A DNA stretch of 64,000 nucleotides from Sipunculus nudus. Its lineage: Eukaryota > Annelida > Sipuncula > Golfingiida > Sipunculidae. Of this stretch, positions 1 through 10,760 are shown piece after piece (position 1 is the first letter of the stretch; every line of letters begins with the position of its first letter). A program made the position numbers and the translations under genes. The stretch covers positions 5,667,579 through 5,731,578 of the forward strand of contig CM049307.1 in assembly GCA_026874595.1 (NCBI GenBank). The letters run 5' to 3'. The notes under the pieces were generated by a model. It did not search any database and was not told the origin of the DNA. It worked only from the letters and a program-made list of their open reading frames with translations.

Positions 1-21
1 TCACACCAAATAATTACTCTA

Positions 22-362
22 AGGCCAAAATAAAAAAAAAGGTATGGTTCTCAGGCACTTTTTTTCAGAAATCAATGCGGGCGGGCGCTTTTTTTATTTT
101 AAATTTTTTGGTATGCTTTGATAATAATGTGAAATAATAAGGGAAAAGCATGAAAATAACAGTTTTATTTTGCTAAATAAGTAAAAGCACTTCAAAACAA
201 AGGAAACTGTATGATTTTATCTTCTTGAAAGAAATGTCGGAGCAGCAGCAGCTCAAAATTGGAAAGTTTTTATTGAAAATCAAAATAAAAATTTTTTGAT
301 GCGGGGGTGTAAAATTGATGCGGGCGGTGCCTGAGAACCATACCTTTAATTTTTTTTGGCCT
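22..362. mobile_element. MITE-like element with ~36-bp terminal inverted repeats
   Basis: The left end (22-58) reads aggccaaaat..., then ggtatggttctcaggcac. The right end (327-362) is its reverse complement: gtgcctgagaaccatacc, an AT-rich run, then ttggcct. The match is near-perfect apart from the A/T homopolymer. The 341-bp length, AT-rich interior and lack of an open frame fit a non-autonomous cut-and-paste element. No clear target duplication is visible (flanks tcta and aaaa), so the superfamily is undetermined. Confidence 0.7.
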
Positions 363-598
363 AAAAGAGCCTCATGTTGGAGCAGAGCAACCAGTTGGAA
401 TAGACTATGGAGGGAACCCCTATCACAAAAGATCCTTATCATAGAGCATCACAGGCCATCATGTGGAGCCCACCAGGGCGTCACACGGGTGTCAAGCGGG
501 CATTGACAGACCAATTGGCCATTGATCGGTACTTGGACAGGACCCGCCATTATGTTGAGCATGGTTCACTTGACTCCAGTTTGTTAACGGGTGAGTTT
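363..598. other. Short unique segment between two mobile elements
   Basis: This stretch has mixed composition and no repeat. An open frame starts at 407 and runs into the family-1 element at 599, so its downstream part is transposon sequence. Its first ~35 residues vaguely resemble the C-terminal tail of LINE reverse transcriptases (a W-x-PPGR pattern), but too weakly to call. Confidence 0.4.
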
Positions 599-669
599 TT
601 ATGCCCCCGCCACAAAGTGGCTGGGGCATATAGTTTTACCCATGTCCGTCCTTCCGTCCTTCCGAAATC

Positions 670-1920
670 AAACAGTTGTACGGACTTTTTTCCACAATGC
701 CTGCAGATATTGGCCTGATTTTTGGGGTGTGGGCAGATATAGACCAGTTACAGATCGAGTTCGCATTTCGTCCCGGTTGACCTACTTTTGACTGTTTTAC
801 GGCTCCTAAACTTAGAAAATTTCATGAAAAATAGAAATTTTCATGACAAATACACATGTACGGACTTTTTTTCGCAATGCCTGCAGATATTGGCCTGATT
901 TTTGGTGTGTTGGCAGATAATGACCAGTTACATATTGAGTTCGCGTTTTTTTCGAGTTGACCTACTTTTGACTGTGTTACGGCTCCTAAACTTAGAAAAT
1001 TTCATGAAAAATAGAAATTTTCATGACAAATACACATGTACAGACTTTTTTTTCCAATGCCTGCAGATATTGGCCTGATTTTTTTTTGTGTGGGCAGATA
1101 ATGACCAGTTACAGATCTAGTTCGCGTTTCCTCCCGGTTGACCTATTTTTGAACGTTTTACGCTTCCTGAACATAGAAAATTTCATGAAAATATGAAATT
1201 TCATGACAAATACACATGTACGGACTTTTTTTCACAATGCCTGCAGATATTGGCCTGATTTTTGGTGTGTCGGCAGATATTGACCAAGTACAGATCGAGT
1301 TTTGTTTTGTTCCAGTTGACCTACTTTTGACCGTTTGACGGTGCTCTAACATAGAAAATTTCATAAAAAAGTGCGTATGTATAGACCTTTTTTTCGCAGT
1401 GCCTGCAGATACGGGCCTGATTTTTGGTGTGTAGGCAGATAATGTCCAGTTTCAGATCCAGTTCTTGTTTTGTCCCAGTTGACCTACTTTTGACCATTTG
1501 ACTGCTCCTGAACTAAAAAAAGTTTCATGAAAAATAGAAATTTTCATATCACATGCATATGTACTGACTTTTTTTCCTCAATGCCTGCAGATACCACCAT
1601 GATTTTTTATGTGTGGGCAGATAATCACAGTTACAGATCGAGTTCGCGTTTCGTCCCGGTTGACCTACTTTTGATTGTCACGGCTCCTTAACATAGAAAA
1701 TTTCATGAAAGACAGAAATTTTTATGGAAAATGCACATGTATGGACTTTTTTTCACAATGCCTGCATATACTGGCATGCTTTTTGGTGTGTTGCTTGATA
1801 ATGACCCGTTACAGATCGAGTTTGCATTTTGCCCTTGTTGACCTACTTTTGACCATATGACACCTCCTGAACTTAAAAAAAATTTTCAAAATTTTACAAA
1901 TGTTTCTTATTTGCCCCAGG
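670..1920 (+). repeat. 180-bp tandem core of family 1 (about seven units)
   Basis: Equivalent points recur at 862, 1042 and 1222, exactly 180 bp apart, then at slightly shorter spacing. Each unit contains 'caatgcctgcagata', 'cagataatgaccagttac', 'gttgacctacttttgacc' and 'aaaatttcatgaaa'. Read on the minus strand, the third motif gives two AGGTCA-type half-sites separated by five bases. Units diverge progressively toward the 3' end. Confidence 0.85.
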
Positions 1921-2333
1921 CGGGGGCATTCGTGTCATTCCGACACATCTAGTTTTCCTCAATGCCTGCACATACCACCCTGATTTTTTATGTACATGCA
2001 GATAATGACAGTTACAGATTGAGTTCGCGTTTCGTCCCGGTTGACCTACTTTTGATTGTTTTACAGCTCCTAAAAATAGAAAATTTCATGAAAGACAGAA
2101 ATTTTTATGGAAAATGCACATGTATGGACTTTTTTTCACAATGCCTGCATATACTGGCATGACTTTTGGTGTGTTGCTTGATAATGACCCGTTACAGATC
2201 GAGTTTGCATTTTGCCAAGTTGACCTACTTTTGACCATACGACACCTCCTGAACTTAAAAAATTTTTCAAAATTTTACAAATGTTTCTAATTTGCCCCAG
2301 GCAGGGACATTCGTGTCGTTCCGACACATCTAG
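1572..2333 (+). repeat. Tandem duplication of the 381-bp family-1 3' terminus
   Basis: 1572-1952 and 1953-2333 align along their whole length with few differences. Each ends in the gtgtc...gacac hairpin plus CTAG. The second copy starts inside a T run of the tandem unit, directly after the first CTAG. Confidence 0.8.
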
Positions 2334-2628
2334 TTATCACTAGTGTTCAAAGGGCACTGTCCGAGCCCTGTCCAGTTTGTGACAGGATAGATTTTTAGGC
2401 AAAAAATATGCACAACTCCCTGGCAGGTTGCAAATTCTGCAACTTTCTGGCAATCGACTAATTTGGCTGGAGGCTATTGGATATGTGACACCCGCTTAAC
2501 AACATATTCCCCTCATATATAGCATCAGAGCCCATAATTCTTCCAGAGTAGAATGTTTCAGTATTCAGAGAAAGGAGATCATTAATCTCCAAAAAACATA
2601 TCACCATCACACAAACCAAGGAGATAAC
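2334..2628. other. Unique spacer
   Basis: No repeat, open frame or RNA gene is visible. The segment separates the family-1 element from the 49-bp minisatellite. Confidence 0.6.
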
Positions 2629-3315
2629 CTGTTTTACAGCATACCGTCACATTCAGAGTGTCAGAGTACAGGATTCCTCTGTTACAGCATACCATCAACA
2701 TTCAGAGTGTCAGAGTACAGGATTCCTCTGTTACAGCATACTATCAACATTCAGAGTGTCAGAGTACAGGATTCCTCTGTTACAGCATACTATCAACATT
2801 CAGAGTGTCAGTGTACAGGATTCCTCTGTTACAGCATACTATCAGCATTCTAAGTGTCAGAGTACAGGATTCCTCTGTTACAGCATACTATCACCATTCA
2901 GAGTGTCAGAGTACAGGATTCCTCTGTTACAGCATACCATCAACATTCAGAGTGTCAGAGTACAGGATTCCCCTGTTACAACATACCATCAACATTCAGA
3001 GTGTTAGAGTACAAGATTCCTCTGTTACAACATACCATCAACATTCAGAGTGTCAGAGTACAGGATTCCTCTGTTACAGCATACTTTCAACATTCAGAGT
3101 GTCAGAGTACAGGATTCCTCTGTTACAGCATACCATCAACATTCAGAGTGTCAGAGTACAGAATTCCCCTGTTACAACATACCATCAACATTCAGAGTGT
3201 TAGAGTACAAGATTCCTCTGTTACAACATACCATCAACATTCAGAGTGTCAGAGTACAGGATTCCTCTGTTACAGCATACCATCAACATTAAGAGTGTCA
3301 GAGTACAGTATTTCT
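2629..3315. repeat. 49-bp minisatellite, ~14 units
   Basis: The unit starts attcagagtgtcagagtaca and ends gcataccatcaac. Copies are over 90% alike. Since 49 is not a multiple of three, the array opens all three + frames in staggered fashion. The overlapping 80-181 residue frames here are therefore repeat artefacts. A variant block (cccctgttacaacat) recurs at 2970 and 3166, exactly 196 bp apart, showing a four-unit higher-order duplication. Confidence 0.92.
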
Positions 3316-3869
3316 CTGAGGGAGAAGAACATTTTGTAGCAGAGTATCAGAGCAAAAACTGTATCTTAATATGTTCCAATCTTTTGGAGCTTAAATTTGA
3401 TTGTAGTTGAAAGCATTATCTGGAAGCATTGAAGCTTCAGCAAAATGAATTAGAATGGTAATATTCTTACTATGAACCTTTACCAAGGCCATTTGATATT
3501 CCACTGTAGTTTTTTGCCAGTCTGAACCAATTACTTTTGTGGTTAACTGTATAACCACAGCCTCAAGTGGGTCCCACCTCTGTAGTGTCCTCAGCTGTCT
3601 GTCATTCTAACATCTTTCTACTCCTATACTTTAATACCTGGATATGCACCTCTTCTCTCAGTCTGAACTCCCTTCTTTGGGTGCAGTTGGAGTTCTCATG
3701 ATACCTCTGAGGTCTTGTCAAGTTCACCTTACCATATTATGCATTTATAATTAATATCCAGAAGTATTCACTTATGTCTAACCTTGTTTACTTCAGCCTG
3801 TCACCAGTTTCTGTTTCATGGTGGTTGAAATGCCATATTTGCTTGCTCCCAATCCAGCAGTTACCTTCC
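3316..3869. other. Unique AT-rich spacer
   Basis: No open frame, RNA gene or repeat is evident. Toward 3870 the sequence starts to resemble decayed units of the large 39-bp array. Confidence 0.5.
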
Positions 3870-4040
3870 TGGATCCTCCATGAGGGTCTTCTTGTGTGTT
3901 AAGTTTCACTGACTTGGGTCCTCCCCTTAAAGTATGCCTTTATTTTAGTGTTCATAATTTTTTGTGATCTTGATGTTCTGACTTTACTTTAAAGTCCTTG
4001 ATTTTAATTGTCCCAGCTTTACCTGAATCTTACCTTGAAG
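3870..4040. repeat. Decayed left edge of the 39-bp minisatellite
   Basis: Fragments such as gatcttgatgttctgac, aagtccttgatttta and gttaatccttgatcttcttgg are spaced roughly one unit apart. They resemble the array unit but carry many substitutions, as expected for old edges of an array renewed in its centre. Confidence 0.5.
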
Positions 4041-4180
4041 TTAATCCTTGATCTTCTTGGTATCCTGGCTTTAGATGACTCAATCCTTTAGAGTCTTGGT
4101 ATCCTGGCTTTAGATGACTGAATTCTTGATGGTCTTGGTATTCTGGCTTTAGATGACTCAATCCTTCATAGTTTTGGTGT

Positions 4181-4336
4181 TGTTATGGGGTGACATAAAA
4201 GCGGACCAAATGTCTAACAAGTGAAGCTTGCTTTGCTGGTGAAGCGGTTGGTACGCCGGACTTGTGCGCCACCGACCTGGGTTCGACTCCTGGATCAGCC
4301 CAGGATTTTTGCCCTCAACAATTTGCCTCCGTAACA
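4181..4336 (+). repeat. 5' LTR with tRNA-like promoter
   Basis: It contains a box A match TGGTGAAGCGG (4237-4247), a box B match GGTTCGACTCC (4280-4290), and a T5 run at 4306-4310 placed like a Pol III terminator. The T arm (CTGGG/CCTGG around TTCGACT) can still mostly pair. The acceptor stem cannot, so this is a tRNA-derived promoter and not a functional tRNA gene. Confidence 0.75.
4237..4290 (+). promoter_or_regulatory. Pol III box A / box B pair in 5' LTR
   Basis: Box A fits TRGYNNANNNG and box B fits GWTCRANNC exactly. Their starts are 43 bases apart, within the range seen in tRNA genes and tRNA-derived SINEs. Confidence 0.75.
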
Positions 4337-4339
4337 AAA

Positions 4340-4352
4340 TGGGGGCTTGTCC
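4340..4352 (+). promoter_or_regulatory. Primer-binding site, tRNA-Pro-like
   Basis: TGGGGGCTTGTCC lies three bases after the 5' LTR. It differs by one base from the proline-tRNA primer-binding sequence used by gammaretroviruses (TGGGGGCTCGTCC), that is, the complement of a tRNA-Pro 3' end. Confidence 0.65.
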
Positions 4353-4455
4353 AATGTGATGTTAAACTTTGTGGCCGAGGGAACAAGCTCACCAAAGTGT
4401 GACTCCTGGGATAATTAGTCTTGTTCTGATAGCAGAACGCTCTTAAGAGGGGGTG

Positions 4456-4612
4456 TGTTATGGGGTGACATCAAAGCAGACCAAACTGTCTCGCTAGTGA
4501 AGCTTGCTTTGGTAGTGAAGCGGTTGGTACGCCGGACTTGTACGTCACCGACCTGGGTTCGACTCCCGGATTGGCCCAGGATTTTTCCCCTCAAAAATTT
4601 ATCTTCATAACA
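4456..4612 (+). repeat. 3' LTR with tRNA-like promoter
   Basis: It is about 87% identical by eye to 4181-4336. Box A TAGTGAAGCGG (4513-4523), box B GGTTCGACTCC (4556-4566) and a T5 run (4582-4586) are all kept despite divergence elsewhere. The T stem here (CTGGG/CCCGG) pairs fully, allowing one G-T pair. Confidence 0.75.
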
Positions 4613-6099
4613 GTGTCTTGGCTTTAGATGACTGAATCCTTGATGGTCTTGGTATCCTGGCTTTAGACGACTCAATCCTTGATTGTCTTGGTGTCCTGGC
4701 TTTAGACGACTCAATCCTTGATGGTCTTGGTGTCCTGGCTTTAGAAGACTCAATCCTTGATGGTCTTGGTATCCTGGCTTTAGAAGACTCAATCCTTGCT
4801 GGTCTTGGTATCCTGGCTTTAGGTGATGCAATCCTTCATAGTTCTTGTGTCATTGCTTTAGACGACTCAATCCTTGATGGTCTTGGTGTCCTGGCTTTAG
4901 AAGACTCAATCCTTGATGGTCTTGGTATCCTGGCTTTAGGTGACTCAATCCTTGATGGTCTTGGTATCCTGGCTTTAGATGACTCAATCCTTGATGGTCT
5001 TGGTATCCTGGCTTTAGATGACTCAATCCTTGATGGTCTTGGTATCCTGGCTTTAGATGACTCAATCCTTGATGGTCTTGGTATCCTGGCTTTAGATGAT
5101 TCAATCCTTGATGGTCTTGGTGTCCTGGCTTTGGATGATTCAATCCTTGATGGTCTTGGTGTCCTGGCTTTAGGTGATGCAATCCTTCATAGTTCTTGTG
5201 TCATTGCTTTAGATGATTCAATCCTTGATGGTTTCACTCTTGGTGTTTTTTGGTGACTCAATCCTATATGGTTCTTGTGTCATTGCTTTAGATGATTCAA
5301 TCCTTGATGGTTTCACTCTTGGTGTTTTTTGGTGACTCAATCCTCTATGGTTCTTGTGTCATTGCTTTAGATGATTCAATCCTTGATGGTTTCACTCTTG
5401 GTGTTTTTTGGTGATGACTCAGTCCTTCATGGTTCTTATGTCATTGCTTTAGATGAATCAACCCATGATGGTCTTGGTGTCTTGGCTTTTGATGACTCAA
5501 TCCTTGATGGTCTTGGTATCCTGGCTTTTGTTGACTCAATCCTTGATGGTCTTGGTGTCCTGGCTTTAGATGTCTCAATCCTTGATGGTCTTGGTATCCT
5601 GGCTTTAGATGACTCAATCCTTGATGGTCTTGGTATCCTGGCTTTAGATGACTCAATCCTTGATGGTCTTGGTATCCTGGCTTTAGATGATTCAATCCTT
5701 GATGGTCTTGGTGTCCTGGCTTTAGGTGATGCAATCCTTCTTAGTTCTTGTGTCATTGCTTTAGATGATTCAATCCTTGATGGTTTCACTCTTGGTGTTT
5801 CTTGGTGACTCAATCCTCTATGGTTCTTATGTCATTGCTTTAGATGACTCAATCCATGATGGTCTTGGTGTCTTGGCTTTTAATGACTCAATCCTTGATG
5901 GTCTTGGTGTCTTGGCTTTAGATGACCCAATCCTTGATGGTCTTGGTGTCTTGGCTTTTGATGACTCAATCCTTGATGGTCTTGGTGTCCTGGCTTTAGA
6001 TGACTCAATCCTTGATGGTCTTGGTGTCCTGGCTTTAGATGTCTCAATCCTTGATGGTCTTGGTATCCTGGCTTTAGATGACTCAGTCCTTGATGGTCT

Positions 6100-8850
6100 T
6101 GGTGTCCTGGCTTTAGATGTCTCAATCCTTGATGGTCTTGGTGTCCTGGCTTTAGATGTCTCAATCCTTGATGGTCTTGGTATCCTGGCTTTAGATGACT
6201 CAATCCTTGATGGTCTTGGTGTCCTGGCTTTAGATGTCTCAATCCTTGATGGTCTTGGTGTCCTGGCTTTAGATGAATCAACCCATGATGGTCTTGGTGT
6301 CTTGGCTTTTGATGACTCAATCCTTGATTGTCTTGGTATCCTGGCTTTAGATGACTCAATCCTTGATGGTCTTGGTGTCCTGGCTTTAGATGTCTCAATC
6401 CTTGATGGTCTTGGTATCCTGGCTTTAGATGACTCAATCCTTGATGGTCTTGGTGTCCTGGCTTTAGATGTCTCAATCCTTGATGATCTTGGTATCCTGG
6501 CTTTAGATGACCCAATCCTTGATGGTCTTGGTATCCTGGCTTTAGATGACTCAATCCTTGATGGTCTTGGTATCCTGGCTTTAGGTGATGCAATCCTTCA
6601 TAGTTCTTGTGTCATTGCTTTAGATGAATCAACCCATGATGGTCTTGGTGTCTTGGCTTTTGATGACTCAATCCTTGATGGTCTTGGTATCCTGGCTTTA
6701 GATGACTCAGTCCTTGATGGTCTTGGTATCCTGGCTTTAGGTGATGCAATCCTTCATAGTTCTTGTGTCATTGCTTTAGATGATTCAATCCTTGATGGTT
6801 TCACTCTTGGTGTTTTTTGGTGACTCAATCCTCTATGGTTCTTGTGTCATTGCTTTAGATGATTCAATCCTTGATGGTTTCACTCTTGGTGTTTTTTGGT
6901 GACTCAATCCTCTAGGTTCTTGTGTCATTGCTTTAGATGATTCAATCCTTGATGGTTTCACTCTTGGTGTTTTTTGGTGACTCAATCCTCTATGGTTCTT
7001 AGGTCATTGCTTTAGATGACTCAACCCATGATGGTCTTGGTGTCTTTGCTTTTGATGACTCAATCCTTGATGGTCTTGGTATCCTGGCTTTAGATGATTC
7101 AATCCTTGATGGTTTCACTCTTGGTGTTTTTTGGTGACTCAATCCTCTATGGTTCTTAGGTCATTGCTTTAGATGACTCAATCCTTGATGGTCTTGGTAT
7201 CCTGGCTTTAGATGACTCAATCCTTGATGGTCTTGGTGTCCTGGCTTTAGGTGATGCAATCCTTCATAGTTCTTGTGTCATTGCTTTAGATGATTCAATC
7301 CTTGATGGTTTCACTCTTGGTGTTTTTTGGTGACTCAATCCTCTATGGTTCTTAGGTCATTGCTTTAGATGACTCAATCCTTGATGGTCTTGGTATCCTG
7401 GCTTTAGATGACTCAATCCTTGATGGTCTTGGTGTCCTGGCTTTAGGTGATGCAATCCTTCATAGTTCTTGTGTCATTGCTTTAGATGATTCAATCCTTG
7501 ATGGTTTCACTCTTGGTGTTTTTTGGTGACTCAATCCTCTATGGTTCTTAGGTCATTGCTTTAGATGACTCAATCCTTGATGGTCTTGGTATCCTGGCTT
7601 TAGATGACTCAATCCTTGATGGTCTTGGTGTCCTGGCTTTAGATGTCTCAATCCTTGATGGTCTTGGTATCCTGGCTTTAGATGACTCAATCCTTGATGG
7701 TCTTGGTATCCTGGCTTTAGATGATTCAATCCTTGATGGTCTTGGTGTCCTGGCTTTAGGTGATGCAATCCTTCATAGTTCTTGTGTCATTGCTTTAGAT
7801 GATTCAATCCTTGATGGTTTCCCTCTTGGTGTTTTTTGGTGACTCAATCCTCTATGGTTCTTATGTCATTGCTTTAGATGAATCAACCCATGATGGTCTT
7901 GGTGTCTTGGCTTTTGATGACTCAATCCTTGATTGTCTTGGTATCCTGGCTTTAGACGACTCAGTCCTTGATGGTCTTGGTGTCCTGGCTTTAGATGACT
8001 CAATCCTTGATGGTCTTGGTATCCTGGCTTTAGATGACTCAGTCCTTGATGGTCTTGGTGTCCTGGCTTTAGATGTCTCAATCCTTGATGGTCTTGGTGT
8101 CCTGGCTTTAGATGTCTCAATCCTTGATGGTCTTGGTATCCTGGCTTTAGATGACTCAATCCTTGATGGTCTTGGTGTCCTGGCTTTAGATGTCTCAATC
8201 CTTGATGGTCTTGGTGTCCTGGCTTTAGATGAATCAACCCATGATGGTCTTGGTGTCTTGGCTTTTGATGACTCAATCCTTGATTGTCTTGGTATCCTGG
8301 CTTTAGATGACTCAATCCTTGATGGTCTTGGTGTCCTGGCTTTAGATGTCTCAATCCTTGATGGTCTTGGTATCCTGGCTTTAGATGACTCAATCCTTGA
8401 TGGTCTTGGTGTCCTGGCTTTAGATGTCTCAATCCTTGATGATCTTGGTATCCTGGCTTTAGATGACCCAATCCTTGATGGTCTTGGTATCCTGGCTTTA
8501 GATGACTCAATCCTTGATGGTCTTGGTATCCTGGCTTTAGGTGATGCAATCCTTCATAGTTCTTGTGTCATTGCTTTAGATGAATCAACCCATGATGGTC
8601 TTGGTGTCTTGGCTTTTGATGACTCAATCCTTGATGGTCTTGGTATCCTGGCTTTAGATGACTCAGTCCTTGATGGTCTTGGTATCCTGGCTTTAGGTGA
8701 TGCAATCCTTCATGGTTCTTGTGTCATTGCTTTAGATGATTCAATCCTTGATGGTTTCACTCTTGGTGTTTTTTGGTGACTCAATCCTCTATGGTTCTTG
8801 TGTCATTGCTTTAGATGATTCAATCCTTGATGGTTTCACTCTTGGTGTTT
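6100..8850. repeat. Higher-order duplication within the 39-bp array (offset 1956 bp)
   Basis: The ordered series of unit variants around 6275-6890, including the gaatcaaccc marker and the 40-bp units, recurs at 8231-8846 with an offset of 1956 bp. This produces the two near-identical long frames that end at 6823 and 8779. A block around 7541-7850, marked by the rare tttccctcttgg variant, recurs near 10714-11025 (offset ~3173 bp). Confidence 0.8.
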
Positions 8851-10760
8851 TTTGGTGACTCAATCCTCTATGGTTCTTGTGTCATTGCTTTAGATGATTC
8901 AATCCTTGATGGTTTCACTCTTGGTGTTTTTTGGTGACTCAATCCTCTATGGTTCTTAGGTCATTGCTTTAGATGACTCAATCCTTGATGGTCTTGGTGT
9001 CTTTGCTTTTGATGACTCAATCCTTGATGGTCTTGGTATCCTGGCTTTAGATGATTCAATCCTTGATGGTTTCACTCTTGGTGTTTTTTGGTGACTCAAT
9101 CCTCTATGGTTCTTGTGTCATTGCTTTAGATGATTCAATCCTTGATGGTTTCACTCTTGGTGTTTTTTGGTGACTCAATCCTCTATGGTTCTTGTGTCAT
9201 TGCTTTAGATGATTCAATCCTTGATGGTTTCACTCTTGGTGTTTTTTGGTGACTCAATCCTCTATGGTTCTTAGGTCATTGCTTTAGATGACTCAATCCT
9301 TGATGGTCTTGGTGTCTTTGCTTTTGATGACTCAATCCTTGATGGTCTTGGTATCCTGGCTTTAGATGACTCAATCCTTGATGGTCTTGGTGTCCTGGCT
9401 TTAGGTGATGCAATCCTTCATAGTTCTTGTGTCATTGCTTTAGATGATTCAATCCTTGATGGTTTCACTCTTGGTGTTTTTTGGTGACTCAATCCTCTAT
9501 GGTTCTTAGGTCATTGCTTTAGATGACTCAATCCTTGATGGTCTTGGTATCCTGGCTTTAGATGACTCAATCCTTGATGGTCTTGGTGTCCTGGCTTTAG
9601 GTGATGCAATCCTTCATAGTTCTTGTGTCATTGCTTTAGATGATTCAATCCTTGATGGTTTCACTCTTGGTGTTTTTTGGTGACTCAATCCTCTATGGTT
9701 CTTAGGTCATTGCTTTAGATGACTCAATCCTTGATGGTCTTGGTATCCTGGCTTTAGATGACTCAATCCTTGATGGTCTTGGTGTCCTGGCTTTAGATGT
9801 CTCAATCCTTGATGGTCTTGGTATCCTGGCTTTAGATGACTCAATCCTTGATGGTCTTGGTATCCTGGCTTTAGATGATGCAATCCTTCATAGTTCTTGT
9901 GTCATTGCTTTAGATGAATCAACCCATGATGGTCTTGGTGTCTTGGCTTTTGATGACTCAATCCTTGATGGTCTTGGTATCCTGGCTTTAGATGACTCAG
10001 TCCTTGATGGTCTTGGTATCCTGGCTTTAGGTGATGCAATCCTTCATAGTTCTTGTGTCATTGCTTTAGATGATTCAATCCTTGATGGTTTCACTCTTGG
10101 TGTTTTTTGGTGACTCAATCCTCTATGGTTCTTGTGTCATTGCTTTAGATGATTCAATCCTTGATGGTTTCACTCTTGGTGTTTTTTGGTGACTCAATCC
10201 TCTATGGTTCTTGTGTCATTGCTTTAGATGATTCAATCCTTGATGGTTTCACTCTTGGTGTTTTTTGGTGACTCAATCCTCTATGGTTCTTAGGTCATTG
10301 CTTTAGATGACTCAATCCTTGATGGTCTTGGTGTCTTTGCTTTTGATGACTCAATCCTTGATGGTCTTGGTATCCTGGCTTTAGATGACTCAATCCTTGA
10401 TGGTCTTGGTGTCCTGGCTTTAGGTGATGCAATCCTTCATAGTTCTTGTGTCATTGCTTTAGATGATTCAATCCTTGATGGTTTCACTCTTGGTGTTTTT
10501 TGGTGACTCAATCCTCTATGGTTCTTAGGTCATTGCTTTAGATGACTCAATCCTTGATGGTCTTGGTATCCTGGCTTTAGATGACTCAATCCTTGATGGT
10601 CTTGGTGTCCTGGCTTTAGGTGATGCAATCCTTGATGGTCTTGGTATCCTGGCTTTAGATGATTCAATCCTTGATGGTTTCACTCTTGGTGTTTTTTGGT
10701 GACTCAATCCTCTATGGTTCTTAGGTCATTGCTTTAGATGACTCAATCCTTGATGGTCTT
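7131..10760. repeat. 196-bp higher-order unit in the 39-bp array
   Basis: The landmark ctctatggttcttaggtcat recurs at 7341/7537, 9495/9691 and 10514/10710, each pair 196 bp apart (five 39-bp units plus one base). A 79-bp two-unit form is interspersed (for example 8787/8866). Confidence 0.85.

Larger units (their letters stand above)
599..2333 (+). mobile_element. Helentron/HINE-like non-autonomous element, family 1, copy 1
   Basis: The 5' end begins after a T run with atgcccccgcc inside a hairpin (atgcccc, gccac, loop aaa, gtggc, ggggcat). The 3' end has the inverse subterminal motif ggcagggacat, then a hairpin gtgtcg-ttc-cgacac, then atCTAG followed by TT. A subterminal inverted repeat, a 3' hairpin, a CTAG terminus and T/T insertion are typical of Helentron-type rolling-circle elements. 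The interior is a tandem array of ~180-bp units. It encodes no Rep or helicase. It resembles the pearl/HINE elements of bivalves. A complete 3' end also occurs internally at 1952. Confidence 0.75.
4181..4612 (+). mobile_element. TRIM-like miniature LTR retrotransposon with Pol III-type LTRs
   Basis: Two direct repeats of 156 and 157 bp (4181-4336, 4456-4612) begin TGTTATGGGG and end GTAACA or CATAACA, so each has the TG...CA form of an LTR. The 119-bp interior starts with a 13-base primer-binding-like site (4340-4352) and ends with a purine run, AAGAGGGGG (4445-4453). GTGT flanks both sides. Removing the element plus one GTGT restores an ordinary minisatellite unit (...ttttggtgtcttggctttag). 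It has no gag/pol coding capacity. The LTRs differ at about 20 sites by eye, so the insertion is not recent. Confidence 0.8.

Noticed and set aside
407-598. Reverse-transcriptase C-terminal tail (W-x-PPGR-like phrase)
   Set aside because: The similarity covers about a dozen residues from memory, the frame has an upstream stop at 401 and runs into a transposon, and no other RT motifs are nearby.
2658-3339. Overlapping open frames of 80-181 codons
   Set aside because: The 49-bp unit rotates through all frames and each frame reads the same sequence. No coding signal is independent of the repeat.
4230-4300. Functional tRNA gene
   Set aside because: Boxes A and B and the T arm are good, but the acceptor and anticodon stems do not pair, and the sequence occurs twice as part of an LTR-like repeat.
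5765-6823. 352-codon open frame (and its near-copy at 7799-8779) as a repeat protein gene
   Set aside because: It lies wholly in the 39-bp array, the opposite strand is equally open, unit changes follow array structure, and there is no unique N- or C-terminal domain or splice context.
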